Shown here: positions 33,526 to 44,796 of the stretch, piece by piece | Layout: each line of letters starts with the position of its first letter | Position numbering within the stretch: the first letter of the stretch is position 1 | Source of the DNA: Bathynomus jamesi | Lineage: Eukaryota > Arthropoda > Malacostraca > Isopoda > Cirolanidae | DNA length: 64,000 nt | Direction: 5' to 3' | Assembly (NCBI GenBank): GCA_023014485.1 | Contig: JAJOZX010009449.1 | Coordinates: forward strand, 62,001 to 126,000 | Notes under the pieces: model-generated | What the model was told of the DNA's origin: nothing | Database searches by the model: none | The model's input: only the letters and a program-made list of their open reading frames with translations | Translations under genes and position numbers: made by a program

Positions 33526-34465
33526 CAGAGCTGGGCAGTATTTAAATACATTTGTATTTAAATACGTATTTAAATACATTTGTGTATTTAGAACTGTATT
33601 TATAAATACATTGTTTTTCATGTATTTAAATATAGTATTTAAATACTTTAATGAGTATTTAAATACAATGTATTTAAATACTCAAAATATAAAAATGTAA
33701 ATACTTTTACTGGTTTAATACACGTTCTGTACTAGCACAGTACGACGCGTCGACAGTGTAGTACAGCATGGTTCATGTTTCAACGTGTCAGGTCAATCAG
33801 TTGTGTGCCACTCTTCGTCGAAAGCGGTTGATTTCTTTATCGTGTGAGTGTCATGGCTTCAACAAGCAAATCCGGTGAATCAAACAGTGATATATCTGCA
33901 GATAACAATTTAGTGCACCCTCTGTTTGGTGGAAAATACTTCAAAATTAAATCTAAAGACGGTAATAAGGTAAAGTGCACCTGCTTGCTGTGTAAACATG
34001 AAGTCTCTGCTGCAAGCAATGCTACAACGAATCTGTACACTCATCTGAAGGTAAGTGTTTTTTTAGACATCAAAAAATATCTTGAAATTGACCGAATAAT
34101 CGTACAAAACGGCTCTGCCTTAAGTGGGCCTGTGTAACTAACTCGTTGCAATCAATCCAATTTGCGATGGAAAATTCATTGATGAAAAAGCTTTTAAAAT
34201 CGTCTGATCTATCGAGTGGTGTATTTATTTCGAAATTCACCGTGTCCCCTAAAGTAGAAATTTATCAAAACATGAATTAGTGAATGCATGTTAAAATTTG
34301 TATGTATTTAAAATGTATTTACAAATGTATTTAAATACAATTGATGTATTTTGTATTTAGTATCTAAATACATTCGTAAAATGTATTTAGTATTTAAATA
34401 CATTTCTCCCATGTATTTAGTATTTAGTATTTAAATACATTCAATGTATTTATTGCCCAGCTCTG
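33526..34465 (+). mobile_element. hAT element, 940 bp, with exact 8-bp duplication
   Basis: TIRs CAGAGCTGGGCA and TGCCCAGCTCTG; target duplication ACGCCAAC at 33,518-33,525 and 34,466-34,473. The empty site is visible in the other unit copies (CACGCCAACTAACGCG near 3,465). Subterminal TATTTAAATAC-like arrays resemble those of the element at 12,601. Inside is a BED-finger coding exon. It is non-autonomous: no catalytic domain is present. Confidence 0.95.
33844..34050 (+). pseudogene. hAT transposase first exon: BED-type zinc finger
   Basis: Open from ATG at 33,844 (or 33,853, MASTSKSGESNSDISADN). It encodes HPLFGGKYFKIKSKDGNKVK, CTCLLCKHEVSAASNATTNL and YTHLK. The Cys-x2-Cys ... His spacing is that of BED fingers, which bind transposon ends. 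At 34,049-34,056 CTGAAGGTAAGTG looks like a splice donor right after YTHLK, a common exon boundary in ZBED-like hAT genes. The reading frame then drifts into AT-rich DNA to a stop at 34,137. The rest of the transposase is deleted. Confidence 0.7.
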
Positions 34466-34722
34466 ACGCCAACTAACGCGCGACCTCATTGCCCTAACTT
34501 CTATTTTTATTACTAGCATCATCGGGAGTCGAATCAACCGGCTATGGGCGATTGTTGTTCCAAGAACCTTAATTAATTACTATCCTTTTTACAAAATCCG
34601 AACAAGGTTGTGTTCATTTCACTGAAACTAGTAAAAAAGTGAGATTAAAAATCTGCATATTGTATGTAATATGAAAATCACAATGTACAACATGCTACTA
34701 CTGTACTTGGAATGGTCAACAT

Positions 34723-34812
34723 GGATCATGTCAAGAATAGCGAACCCAACACCTGCAGGGTTCGCTATTCTTGACAAGGGAATTTTTGGGTTCGCTATTC
34801 TTGACATGATCC
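34723..34812. mobile_element. 90-bp MITE with three copies of its inverted repeat
   Basis: Starts GGATCATGTCAAGAATAGCG and ends with the complement, flanked by the perfect 9-bp duplication GGTCAACAT (34,714-34,722 and 34,813-34,821). The empty site is GGAATGGTCAACATTTG at about 3,718 in copy I. A third, internal copy of GGGTTCGCTATTCTTGACA sits at about 34,758-34,776, so either of two right-hand repeats can pair with the left one. 9-bp duplications fit Mutator- or Merlin-type elements. Confidence 0.85.
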
Positions 34813-35686
34813 GGTCAACATTTGGAGTTTTGTTTATAAGAAGTGTTTCTTTATATAATACCGATTGATATCTGCGGCGGTGCGGCTGTGGATTCACACC
34901 GAATTCAGGATTACATACATGGTCACACTGCCCGTGGGCACACACCGACACTGTGGTAAAATGAGTTCCGGATGTTGCATGTTTTTTTTTTTTGTTTTAA
35001 TACCGATAGTAAAAACCCTAAATTATTAACATGAAACAATATTCCATTCATGAAGTGCTTGACCACCAAATTCTAATCTAAATAGCTTTTTAATTCATTT
35101 AGATAACTTAATGTGGAGCTTTAATAAACCAAATACCTTATACTTGTGACTATGAAAAGTGAGTCAGATCCTCTACTATTATCCTTTCGGAGAACTTTAA
35201 ACTTAATGAATTCATTCTATATTAGTTATACTATTCGCGTCTTTAAGTATGGTAATCGAATAGCAGTCTAAAACTGGTAATATGCCCCTTGTGAATTATA
35301 GAATCCTAATTTTAGGAGTTATCGGTGATCACTTACTTACATTATATAAAATAACACTTGCCGGGTCGCTACAGGAAAACATTTGAATATAGACTATTTT
35401 CATAAGTTAACGAAACAAAATTTATTGTAAATGTAGATTTAACGTCTGCCTTTGAACGAACGACATCGTACGTTTCATTTTCTCTACAATTCCTTATTTC
35501 ATATTTTTAATATTTGTTTTATCTTTAGGAAGAAAACAGAAAACCAACATCAGTTTATTAAAATATCAAATGTTTTGGATATAATGATTTCGTGTAGTTT
35601 TACTAATAAAATGACTCCATTTATAATTTTTCTCACTATTTTCTGGAGCTAACCTGGAGTGGATCTTAGGGTCTTTGATATATATA

Positions 35687-36290
35687 TATATATATGAAAG
35701 CAGAACCATAACCGACCGACCCCAAAAATGCCTCCTATATACGAAAGAAAGATGAAATCAAGTTTTGAAGACTGACTGACTTGTTTTAATTTTGGAAGAT
35801 TGTGTAGTGTGTAAAATGAATAATAATAGAGTGAGAAGTGTGCCCATCGCTGCACACTCTCCATTTTGTTTGCAGTATGTTCTGTCGTAAATATGGGGAC
35901 CAGAAATGAATTCTGTATTCCAGGTCGGAGTGTACTTAGGAATTATATAATGTTAGCATTGTTTTCTCACTTATTGGAAATTCAAATGATCTACCAATAA
36001 AAAAAAAAGTGCTGAGGTTCTATTTGCTTTTTAGACCGCTTCGATACATTGCTTACTGAGTGTCGGCAACAATAATACCAAAAAGTCTCCCGTAAACCTC
36101 GTTAAGTGTCTTATCACACACAAAATAGTTTTCTTTAGCATTTTCTACCGATATTCACGAGAGTAATTTATCATATATGGTCTTGAATCTACGAATGTTC
36201 TGCCGCTGATTTTGTTCGTCCCCCCCCCTAGTTTGGCATCATCCACAAATTATGAAACTATACTCTTAATATAGAGAACGACATGAAATA
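35687..36290 (-). pseudogene. Second LINE (minus strand), 3'-end fragment, copy III
   Basis: Begins after an AT run (35,680-35,694). On the - strand about 35,920-35,880 corresponds to the EYCVHFWSPYLR region of the 5,143 copy in degraded form. Near 36,225-36,245 the complement of TTTGGCATCATCC marks the FADDAK motif. The 5' half of the element is missing beyond 36,270. Confidence 0.6.
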
Positions 36291-36984
36291 TAAATTTATC
36301 AATGCCTAAATCTAAAATATGCTTTTTATTTGAAGGTAAAGAAAAGCATTTAGTTTCCGACAAATTTTTATTTGAAAGAAAACGATTTCACAGAGGACGG
36401 ACTTAGATTATGTTGTTAAAAAAGGATAACCCCATTAGCTGATCATTTGCCAGATATGTATCAAAACGTCTGCCTTATATATATATATATATGAATAGAA
36501 ACGACATAAGTATTAAGTATTAAGTATTCATTTATATACTGCGCGGTCATTGCAGTTATTTGCATATATATATATATATATTATATATAATTGTGAGGGA
36601 GAGAGCGCCATAAATAGGACAGAAAGCGAAATGGTTACTAAATTTTTTCATTTATTTTAAAGAATATGCCTATAACTAGCATTTCACACAATAAGCCAAA
36701 TTTGTATTGCCAAAATTAAAATTTTCATTGAAAGTTAGTGTTTCTTTTGTTGTAATTTTTAAACATACAGTAATTAACACTGCGCACACTTTGAACAAAA
36801 ACATTTTTCCATTTTTAAAAACATTTCACTCAATAAATACAAAGATTGTTTCGAATTCAATCCCTATTGTATCATTCCTTTCCCTCCTAAACTACTAACA
36901 TTAAATATAAAAATATAAATAAATTATAAATTAATATAAATAAATAAATTATTAAATTATAAATAACTGTAAACATAAAATATG
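36291..36984. other. AT-rich interval, no gene recognised
   Basis: AT repeats at 36,476-36,491 and 36,564-36,590, and a hydrophobic 63-codon frame (36,707-36,898) with a - strand counterpart frame in the other copy (56,700-56,891). The different apparent strand in each copy argues against a gene. Confidence 0.5.
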
Positions 36985-37165
36985 AAGGCTGATGGGGAAC
37001 CCTAACCGTCGCGGGGCTCTAGGCAGTCGCCTATTGGAAGAAACGGCCCTCGTGTGAGGGGTCTGCGAAATGTCAGACTCTGAGCGAGGTAACCTGCGCT
37101 CATTGGCCAGCGAAAGGGTTAACCTCGTTCATCTTAGGGGAAGCGGTGTTGCTACATGGCCACGA
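36985..37165. other. GC-richer conserved block of unknown nature, copy 1
   Basis: Against an AT-rich background this 180-bp block (from GCTGATGGGGAACCCTAACC to GGAAGCGGTGTTGCTACATG) is GC-rich. It is nearly identical at 57,003-57,185 apart from a 9-bp insertion (TTCGCCTAT duplication) and a few changes. The open frame over it in copy 2 (57,008-57,250) is shorter or absent in copy 1. It could be a SINE body, a structured RNA or a former exon; I cannot decide. Confidence 0.4.
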
Positions 37166-37436
37166 TATAGTCGGTACGATAAACAGAAAATGGAATACTC
37201 TTCTTATAATAATATACAATATTAATAATAGTGTTTGTTTTTTCATAAATTAAATAAATGCCTTTTGTTGAAAAAAAGGACTTCATTTTGAGAATGTTAA
37301 ATTTAACTTTAACCAAAATTGAATAATTTAATAAAGTTGTAATCTGTACTTCAATGGTACCGCAAGATATAGTTTTAGCGGATCTTTTCCTTTATACCAC
37401 CAAGTTTTCTTCTTTTCAGTTAGTAACAACTTTGAC

Positions 37437-37660
37437 ACGGGTTAAGTCGAGATATTTTCGTTAAAACTAACGAAAATATCTCTACTTAACCTAACCACTC
37501 GTCAAGAGCATTCAATTAACCTAATCGGGCATTCAAATGGTTAATTTTTGTTCGTCTCATTCTAAAGTTGTAGAGCGGGATACTTTTGGGAATAATTGAA
37601 TGGCCGGTTAGGTCACCTGTACGCCCTTGACAATTGGTCAGGGACGTAGCCTAGGTGGGG
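37437..37660. repeat. MITE-like element with TTAACCTAACC / GTTAGGTCACC motifs, copy 1
   Basis: Opens with a hairpin (ATATTTTCGTTAAAAC / TAACGAAAATAT), followed by CTCGTCAAGAGCATTCAATT and, 80 bp later, the inverted counterpart TTGAATGGCCGGTTAGGTCA and CCTGTACGCCCTTGACAATT. Same family as 4,401 and 32,050. Mirrored in the second duplication copy at 57,466-57,660. Confidence 0.45.
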
Positions 37661-37742
37661 GCGACGGAGGCGGTGGGCAGCCCCTTTGGAAAGTCCAGGA
37701 AAAAATCTGCGGTAATTATAACCAAGGTTCACCGCCAAATAT

Positions 37743-37767
37743 ATAGATATAGATAGATAGATAGATA
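37743..37767. repeat. (GATA)n microsatellite
   Basis: ATAGATAGATAGATAGATAG run; the second duplication copy has (AT)n at the same place (57,765-57,807). It marks the left border of the LTR-like insertion. Confidence 0.85.
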
Positions 37768-37769
37768 GT

Positions 37770-39350
37770 CGACAAGAAATAGACAAATCCTTTCCTTCCA
37801 CGCTATCATCAAAGAGTCTTGGAAGAGACACGTGGACACGGATTCAGAACAATGAAAGAGTCTGTTTCTTCCCAAAAGGCGCGAACGCAAGCCCTTATCA
37901 ACGAAAGGACGCGCTCACAAGGCGTCTTTAGATTTGGCGCGAAGTCCTACGTCACAGGAACTACATATAAAAGCGAGCTTCCACTCGCATTCATTCTCAC
38001 TCACTTTCTCACACAGACACTCCCTTTCTACTTCGTCGAGCAGATCTCATCACGTCAACCGCCCTCCGGTTTTCCCGCCGGAGGCGCGGCCTGGTACTTC
38101 CTTCAAGGCCGAAGATTTATCATCAAGTAAGACCTTCTACTGACCGCCTGCAGAAGCAATCCTTCGAAGCCCAACCAGAATCACTTCGGGCCTACGGTTT
38201 ACAAGGTCAGCCTTCAAGTTTCTCTACATTCCTCGAGATATATTCAGCACCTCAGGCCTACGCCTGCAAGATCATTTATAGGCCATCATCTCGAGAGGCT
38301 TAACGGACAACGACAATTCGAGTCTACGGTAATAGGTTCTTCTTCAATCCGCCTTCAACAGAGGTTACATCGTCCTAAGATAAGTACCTCCTATTCTAAG
38401 TACTCTTGTGAAGCCTACATCAACCTACCGCCGAACGGTAGGCTACACTCCCAAAGTGTAATTAAGCGTTCCAACTGACTCTCGTGAAAGAACGCAGTAG
38501 GCCTGTTCTCCAATTCAAGTGTCATTTCAATACCGTAATTCCGCGTATCATCCGTTATGATGTTCACTTCATATTTGTGATAACTAAATATTCTCTTGGC
38601 GTAATCACTTAACATTACACAATGGTCTTATATATAAATGATATTTGTGTAATCATTGTCAAGCATTTCAATCCATTATTATTTGGCCGCATCAGTTATT
38701 CTATGTGCATCCATGCAATCATTTAACCTACTTAATCAGTGTCACGTATTCTATTCAATGTACCAAACGCACGTGCATTCTTTATATCATTTACTAGGCC
38801 CATTCAATGTTCCATGTTGCATGCCATTTACATACCATCAATGAGTACATTACTTATTACGTGTCAATTAAGCTATTAACATTTCATCTTATTAGCTAAG
38901 TCTATGTCATAAGCATAACGTAAAACTATCAATTAATTACTGTCAATTCTTTGTTATATCACAGTGAATAAATAACGGCTTTATTTCATAATAAAATACA
39001 AACTATAAGGTGTCTTTTATAACCTTAATATTAATTTGCTTGGGTGTAATCCAAGCTGGTGACCCTCGCTGCCATAACTGTCACTTCCAATAGTATGGTG
39101 GACCTAATCAAATAACCAATTATTCCAATCGGTGATACTGTATGACATCATAATTATTAACCCAGCCTTTCATTAATAAGCAATTAGTCATTGCATCAAT
39201 TAATCATTAGCATACAATTAAATCATTATCACCTTAAACGGCTAAAACTAGGTCCACTATATATATGTTGTGTATTTGATAAAGTACATATTTTTTTGAA
39301 GTAGCCCTAATTTATTTTTCTATGCGGTTATCCTGTTTAAAATTTTATAC
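37770..39350 (+). mobile_element. Probable LTR (Gypsy-like) with start of internal region; present only in copy 1
   Basis: This roughly 1.58-kb segment has no counterpart at 57,808-57,880 in the second copy. It contains a core promoter (TATAAAAG at 37,966-37,973, initiator-like CATTC about 25 bp on), a GC-rich hairpin in the presumed R/leader (CCCTCCGG...CCGGAGGCG, 38,061-38,089), a poly(A) signal AATAAA near 38,967 followed by AATAAAATAC, and at about 39,056 GCTGGTGACCCTCGCTGCC, resembling the LTR-end/primer-binding-site junction of Gypsy elements. I did not find gag/pol or a second LTR. Exact ends are unclear: no TG/CA pair with a clean duplication could be fixed. A host promoter is the alternative, but less likely. 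Confidence 0.5.
37966..37973 (+). promoter_or_regulatory. TATA box of the LTR-like segment
   Basis: TATAAAAG preceded by CTACA and followed by a GC-richer start region with CGCATTCATTC about 25 bp downstream, a good initiator spacing. Confidence 0.55.
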
Positions 39351-39609
39351 ATGTTAAACAGATGTGCGTTTCTTCTGTCTCAACTGATCTAGCTCTTTCT
39401 GCATCCGTTTAACTTGCCTTATACGTGAGAGTTTCATTTGGATCTCTCCTAATGATTTCGTTATTCACGGATATGTTAAACGTGGATACACTAAATAATT
39501 GTATGGGTGAAATCAATAAATGTGTGAATAAAATAGTTAATTTCTTTGTTAAATATGAAAACTATAGGATCAATACCTGATTTGAAATTTCAGAAAATAC
39601 GAGTAATTA

Positions 39610-41965
39610 CATCATCATATAGCTTAGAATGCGCCAATGTGACTTTCCTTTCTTACCAGGCGCCTGGTAGACCTGAAGCGGTCTGTCAGTTGGGAGCCCT
39701 CCGACAAGACTCCTCCATGCCTCACGATCTCCACACAAGTTCGCCCGTTGGAGACTGATTCCACACTTCTCGACAGCACACTTGATGTAATCCATCCATC
39801 CATCGGATCTTGGGTCTTCCAACTAGTCTTCTGTTTTGAGGGGCCCATTCCAGCATTCTTCTTGGTGTCCTTTCCATCGGCATTCGTTGGACATGCCCGT
39901 ACCGTCTCAGTTGGTTCCTCTCAATATTCTCATTAACCGAAGTTACACCCAATCGTCGTCTTATTTCAGTATTCCTTATTTTATCCAATCTACTTACTCC
40001 TATCAATCTCAGGGCCCTCATTTCAGCTGCTTGCAGTTTTCCCCTCGTCCTTGTGGTTAGGGCCCAAGTCTCGCTGCCGTGTAGTAAGATTGGTTTCAAT
40101 ATTGTTGAGTATATATGCGTCTTTATTTTTTTAGGGATGTTTTGACCTTTCAATAGGGGGTACAGGAAGGAAACATTTCTGCTATATTTAGCAATTCTTT
40201 CATTCACCTCTGCATCCATACCCGCATCATTTGCTATCACACTACCAAGGTATTTAAATGTGTCCATCTTTTTCATTTCTCTTCCCCTAACAAAGATTCC
40301 ATCCTCGTTCGCTCCCCTCGTTACCACCATATATTCAGTTTTATCATAATTCAGTTTCAGTCCATACTCCCTCAATCTCTCATCCCACCTCTGCATAATT
40401 CTCTCCAGGGATTGTGCTGTGTTAGTCCAACAGCTACATCATCAGCATATCCAAAAATTTCTATTTCCTCTTCAATTTCCTCAGTTACGTGTTCCATAAC
40501 CCTGTTGATGTAGGCAATAAATAAAATGGGTGACAGAACACTCCCTTGTTTAACTCCTGTACTTACATCAAACCACTCCTCCGATCCCACCACCGTGCTC
40601 TGGGAGACCCTATAGGTGCTCATTACTGTTCTCAGAAGCTTGGGTGGCACTCAGTCAAAACCACCCACAGCTTCTCCCTGGGCACACTATCAAATGCCTT
40701 CTCCAGATCCAAAAAACATATGAAGCGGTCCAAATTGAATTCTCGGCTCTTCTCAATATATTGTCTTATGGCTGAAATTTGATCTATAGTACTCCGGCCT
40801 GCACGAAAGCCACATTGATACTCCAATAACCCAGGTTCCAGTATGTTTCGTATTCTATGTTCCAAAATCCTTTTATATATTTTCTCCACATGACACATCA
40901 AAGATATGCCACGGTAGTTTTGACATTCCTGCTCACTTCCCTTCTTTTTATATATAGGACATATAATTTTTCTGATCCATTCTGCCGGTACAATTCCCTG
41001 CGACCACACCACTCGGAAAATGCTTAGCAGCCAGTCCACAGCAGGATCACCAGCTGCTTCAGTGTTTCTGTGACAATTGCATCTGGCCCGGGAGCTTTTT
41101 TATTCTTCATCCTCTCTAGTGCTTGAATAACCTCTCTCTAGTGATCTCTGTCCCCCTCATGCTCCTCATGATTTAGTCGCTCCTCCCGTCTCACCTCATC
41201 ATATTGTTCTCGTTATTCAAAAGCTGTCTAAAGTATTCGTTCCAGCATGCGGCCACCTCGCTTTTATCAGTGAGGACTTCATGTGCATTTTTAATCGCCA
41301 CTGTTGTTTTCTTGCTTCTCCATTTTTATACTTCTTAGCATGCTATACAGTAATTTCTTCGAGCCTTGAAAATCCTCTCCTAAGTCTCTACCTATTTTCT
41401 CCCACACAGCGTTTCGTTCTTCTTTTAACCTCGTTGGTGTGGTTTCTCATTTGGACATATTCTTGCCTTGTTTGCTCATTTCTATCCTTAAGCCATCTCC
41501 TAAAAGCACGCATCTTATTTGTCACTGCTTCTTTTACCTCCTGGGTCTACCATGCCGTCTTTTTCTTTTTTGACCCTCCAACTACCCTTTCTCCAATCAC
41601 CTCTCGCTGTATTCCTTCCATCGTTCCCCCTAAACTCAACCCAAACCACCTCCACTATTTCCGTAGCTACCCTTTGTCCCGAAAGCCTCCTCAGGTCTAG
41701 TTCTAATCTCTCCCAGTTTTTCTGGTATATTCTCCGTGCACACACTTCTCCTTCTAGGCTTTTTTATATTTTGTGGTACTGGAAGCAAAATTTTGGCTTT
41801 AACAAGTCTATGATCCGAGTCAAAAGACAGCTGGTACTACTATTACATCTTTCACCAATTACTTTTTATCCCACAATAAAGTCTCTCTGAGACTACTACT
41901 AATAATTTCCGGTTCTACTATTCCATCCATACCACGTATGGAAAGGGTACATATTTCATGTGGAT
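39610..41965 (-). mobile_element. RTE-type LINE, copy 1
   Basis: Read on the - strand from 41,965: end of an APE endonuclease with a DSDHRLVKAKI-like stretch (about 41,830-41,790), the linker EVCARRIYQKNWERLELDLR, then VDWLLSIFRVVWSQGIVPAE and the YRGISLM region (41,039-40,900), GFRAGRSTIDQISAIRQYIE, FICFLDLEKAFDSVPR (motif A, about 40,730-40,680), DVSTGVKQGSVLSPILFIAY (motif B), FGYADDVAVG (motif C, about 40,465-40,435), then the connection domain with FKYLGSVIANDAGMDAEV and LLHGSETWALTTRTRGKLQA. The 3' end has CTATATGATGATGTAATT-like sequence near 39,610. Frameshifts occur after the ADD and upstream of motif A. Second copy at 58,140-61,060. Confidence 0.85.
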
Positions 41966-43018
41966 GGCTGTATAGTGGCTGTTCAAAAATGGCAGTTGCA
42001 CTGACATTTTCAGATAGTTTTTACACAAAATAAGCTTAAAATGCGCTGGCTTACGGGGCTCCGCCACCGACCCAGTATTCCACCAGCAGTGAGTAAGGAT
42101 GTCTGGTCGTTACGTCGTCTAATATTGGTCGTTGGTTGTATGTAGTAGCGACGGCACAAAATTGAATTTCTGTGTAAATAATTATTTTTGCTGTAATTTG
42201 TTTTATTTATTTATATATTCTTAAAGCTGTAATTGTGACGCATAGACAGCTGTGGATATTATTTGCTCGGATACTTGTGTATTAAATTCGCACATATTTT
42301 GCCGTTTGTAGTAGATTGATAAATATGGTGGATTTTCTAATTCCTAGTTGTGTGCAAGCATTCACGCTTTATTTAACGCGACATTCTTAGAGATGTATCT
42401 ATATGTGAATGTACCTTGCAGTTGTTTGGTGTGATTTAGTTTTAACCTCTAGGTATATGTAACAATGTGCGATATTTCATAAGTTTGTCAACTGTGCATG
42501 TGTTCACTTCAGTATGCAAGATTGTTTTTTGTCGTTGGCTTATTAATCTTTGAAATAGATTTGCTTGTCCGCCCCCTGGTATAAATCCTGGATCTGTACC
42601 TGCATTTATGCATATCCCACTTTAAGAAACTTCCACTACAAAAATGGGAATTGTAAATCTGCAAACAATTATTGCATGTTCCAACATTTTAGTATCTGCC
42701 AAATTTATGCACGATACGGAAGATACAAGTACGGTTAAAAATGTGGTTACCACTACCCTCGAAGGAAGACGACAGTTGAGCAACCAAAATCATCAGCAAA
42801 CAGGGTACCCAACTTTTGTAAAAGTAGTAAGTACGATTCTGTTACTAAATATTTAACAAATAAAAAGACAGTCGACAAATAGGAGAGTCCGAGAACTGAA
42901 GAGAACAAATGCAGAAGGAAATTACCAGGCGATCTATAGACGGAGGATGTGCTATCTATACACACGGAAAAACATATGGCAGAAATTATAGTAAGTAAAA
43001 GTACTACGAGGAATAGGA
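41966..43018. other. Unknown conserved segment between RTE and EN-bearing LINE, copy 1
   Basis: Nearly identical to 61,060-62,118. It holds a 70-codon + strand frame (42,644-42,856, starting MGIVNLQTIIACSNILVSAK) whose other copy differs by one residue. That identity follows from the recent duplication. I recognise no domain. From about 42,890 the sequence is a degraded upstream part of the LINE EN region. Confidence 0.4.
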
Positions 43019-43394
43019 ATGGCAAATGTTGAAAAATTAAACATACTTATTGTAATGTACAGACCTCCGAGCACTCCAACTACAACATTCTCAGATACCA
43101 TTACAGAGGTCACAAACCTGATGAAAGTTATAAACTCCTCGACCCTCAGTGCTAATCTTTGCAGTGACTTTAATTCCCCATTTATGAAATACAAAAGTAT
43201 TGGAAGAAATGTATGTATAAACGAAGACGAGGGAGGCACACGGGAAGACCAGGAGCAGGCCAAAATGCTGCTATCTCTAACTGATGAATTTATGTTAACA
43301 CAAGAAATAACAATATATCGGAGAAAACAACTGCCCATATTTGTTATTTACAAACAGCAACCTAACTGCTAACAGAAATATCCCTAACTATTAT
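43019..43394 (+). pseudogene. L2/CR1-like LINE EN domain, copy IV
   Basis: Open for 117 codons: KLNILIVMYRPPSTPTTTFS, TITEVTNLMKVINSS, CSDFNSPFMKYKSIGRNVCI, GGTREDQEQAKMLLSLTDEF, LTQEITIYRRKQLP. This is the second half of an APE-type endonuclease. The usual GDFN is SDFN here; the Asp and Asn are present. The frame ends just before a hAT MITE at 43,395. Confidence 0.8.
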
Positions 43395-43999
43395 CAGTGT
43401 TGGGCACTAAAGCGTTAATCCGATAACAGTTAATTAACGAAGTTAACTTTTTTTAACGGACTATTAACGGAAGTTAATTTCCATTTATCGTTATCGGACC
43501 AGTTAACTTCCGATAACTCGATATTTAGTCTGTTAAAGTCCGTTAACACGTTAACTGCGAGGAATCATTCACGGAAGATCACCGCTCCGCGAATGAATTC
43601 AAACCGCCATAACTTCAGTTCCCGCCATAATAATTCTCTGGTAAATTAAAATTTAGTTAATGGTTAGTGGTTACAAGGGTTTCAAAACATGTAATCAGTA
43701 CATTTTTTATTAAAAATAAAAAAAAAGTTAAGCAAAAAAGTTGCAAAACTTGATAAAAATAGTTAAATACCTATTTATTGTTGGATTTTGCATAAATAAA
43801 CATTTTCTATGGGTTTTAAAGCTTTTTTCCTTGATTTTTTTTAAATGTTAGTAAAGAAATAGTTATCGTTAACGGATTATCGTTAACTTCCGTTAACTTT
43901 GTAGTAAAATTATCGGATTATCGTTATCGGAGTTAAAAATTGGGGTTAACGGATTATCGTTATCGAAGTTAACTTTTTGGTTAACGGTGCCCACCACTG
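43395..43999. mobile_element. 605-bp hAT MITE with perfect 8-bp duplication
   Basis: TIRs CAGTGTTGGGCACTAAAGCG and the imperfect complement ending GTGCCCACCACTG. Target duplication ACTATTAT at 43,387-43,394 and 44,000-44,007. Subterminal GTTAACGG/ATCGTTAACTTCC units in both orientations. No coding sequence. It shares ends with the hAT at 28,861, its likely mobiliser. The other duplication copy has the same MITE starting at 63,859. Confidence 0.95.
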
Positions 44000-44796
44000 A
44001 CTATTATACCAGATCACAAATGTATTGAAATGACAACCAATGTAAAAACAACACGCGAGAGAAAGAGGCAAATTCGAAATTTTTAATCTTCACTCAAAGG
44101 CTATAAATTGGGAAGGTATTACATCCAGCATGGAACCAGTAGACTAGAAAACCATCTTTAAAGGTAAGACAACGAAAAAGATGCTAATAACCCTCGAGTA
44201 GACGCTAGAAATTGTAGAAGAAAATATCCACAAAAAAAAAAAACATGGAAAGAGAAGTAGGTTTCAGAGACAAAAGAGGTCAATGTTTCGCAAGAGAAAG
44301 AGTGACTGAAAAATAAAAAATGCAAAGACGTCAGAAAAAAATAAATAACAAACTGGAGAGCAAAGATTGTCATACAGGGTCTAACTGAGAACCATACAGA
44401 GGAAGGAGACTGTGTATAGAAGCTATAAAAGTTCATTATAATTACTTGTCAAATTTTGCAAAATGAAAAACGACAAATCACGTGACTATCAGTGAGACCT
44501 TTGAAGAATGAAAACAATGCATTACTCGATGAGATAAAAGAAGTATCTGAAATACTAAGAGGTCAGTATGAATCGGCTTTCAATATCCCTAAAACTGATA
44601 AACTAATGTGACAGAAATACGTTCTTTAAAGAAGAAATAGGAGGGGAAAGTATAACGGACTCCGAATTCACAATAGATGATTTTTAGTTTTTCTTTTTAA
44701 ATGTATTATTGTTTGATTTACCCTATCGCTTATTACTTCAAGAATATTGTACTGTAAAATGGGATTTATATCCTGCCAATAGAGCTTATCATTATA
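44000..44796 (+). pseudogene. L2/CR1-like LINE connector and pre-RT, uninterrupted version (copy IV)
   Basis: Continues the EN at 43,019 after the MITE. At 44,452-44,462 the sequence reads ATTTTGCAAAATG without the - strand CR1-type LINE found here in copies I and II, so this is the empty site. Pre-RT coding follows in broken frame near 44,500-44,600. A mariner at 44,797 interrupts it before the 3' tail. Confidence 0.7.

Larger units (their letters stand above)
32405..43394. repeat. Large duplication, copy 1
   Basis: Collinear with about 53,960-62,495: LINE 3' tail, tRNA-like module, unit interior, truncated - strand LINE, GC-richer block, RTE LINE, unknown segment, EN domain. The two copies differ by small changes and by private insertions. 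This copy alone has a hAT (33,526), the 90-bp MITE (34,723) and an LTR (about 37,770). The other alone has the fold-back mariner (59,464) and the 1.36-kb transposon (62,496). Confidence 0.85.

Noticed and set aside
41281..41890. Long + strand hydrophobic frames (also 39,748-40,060; 60,257-60,988)
   Set aside because: They are antisense shadows of the - strand RTE coding sequence.
42644..42856. 70-codon frame conserved at 61,744-61,956
   Set aside because: Both copies lie in a recent large duplication, so conservation is not evidence of coding. No domain or splice context seen.
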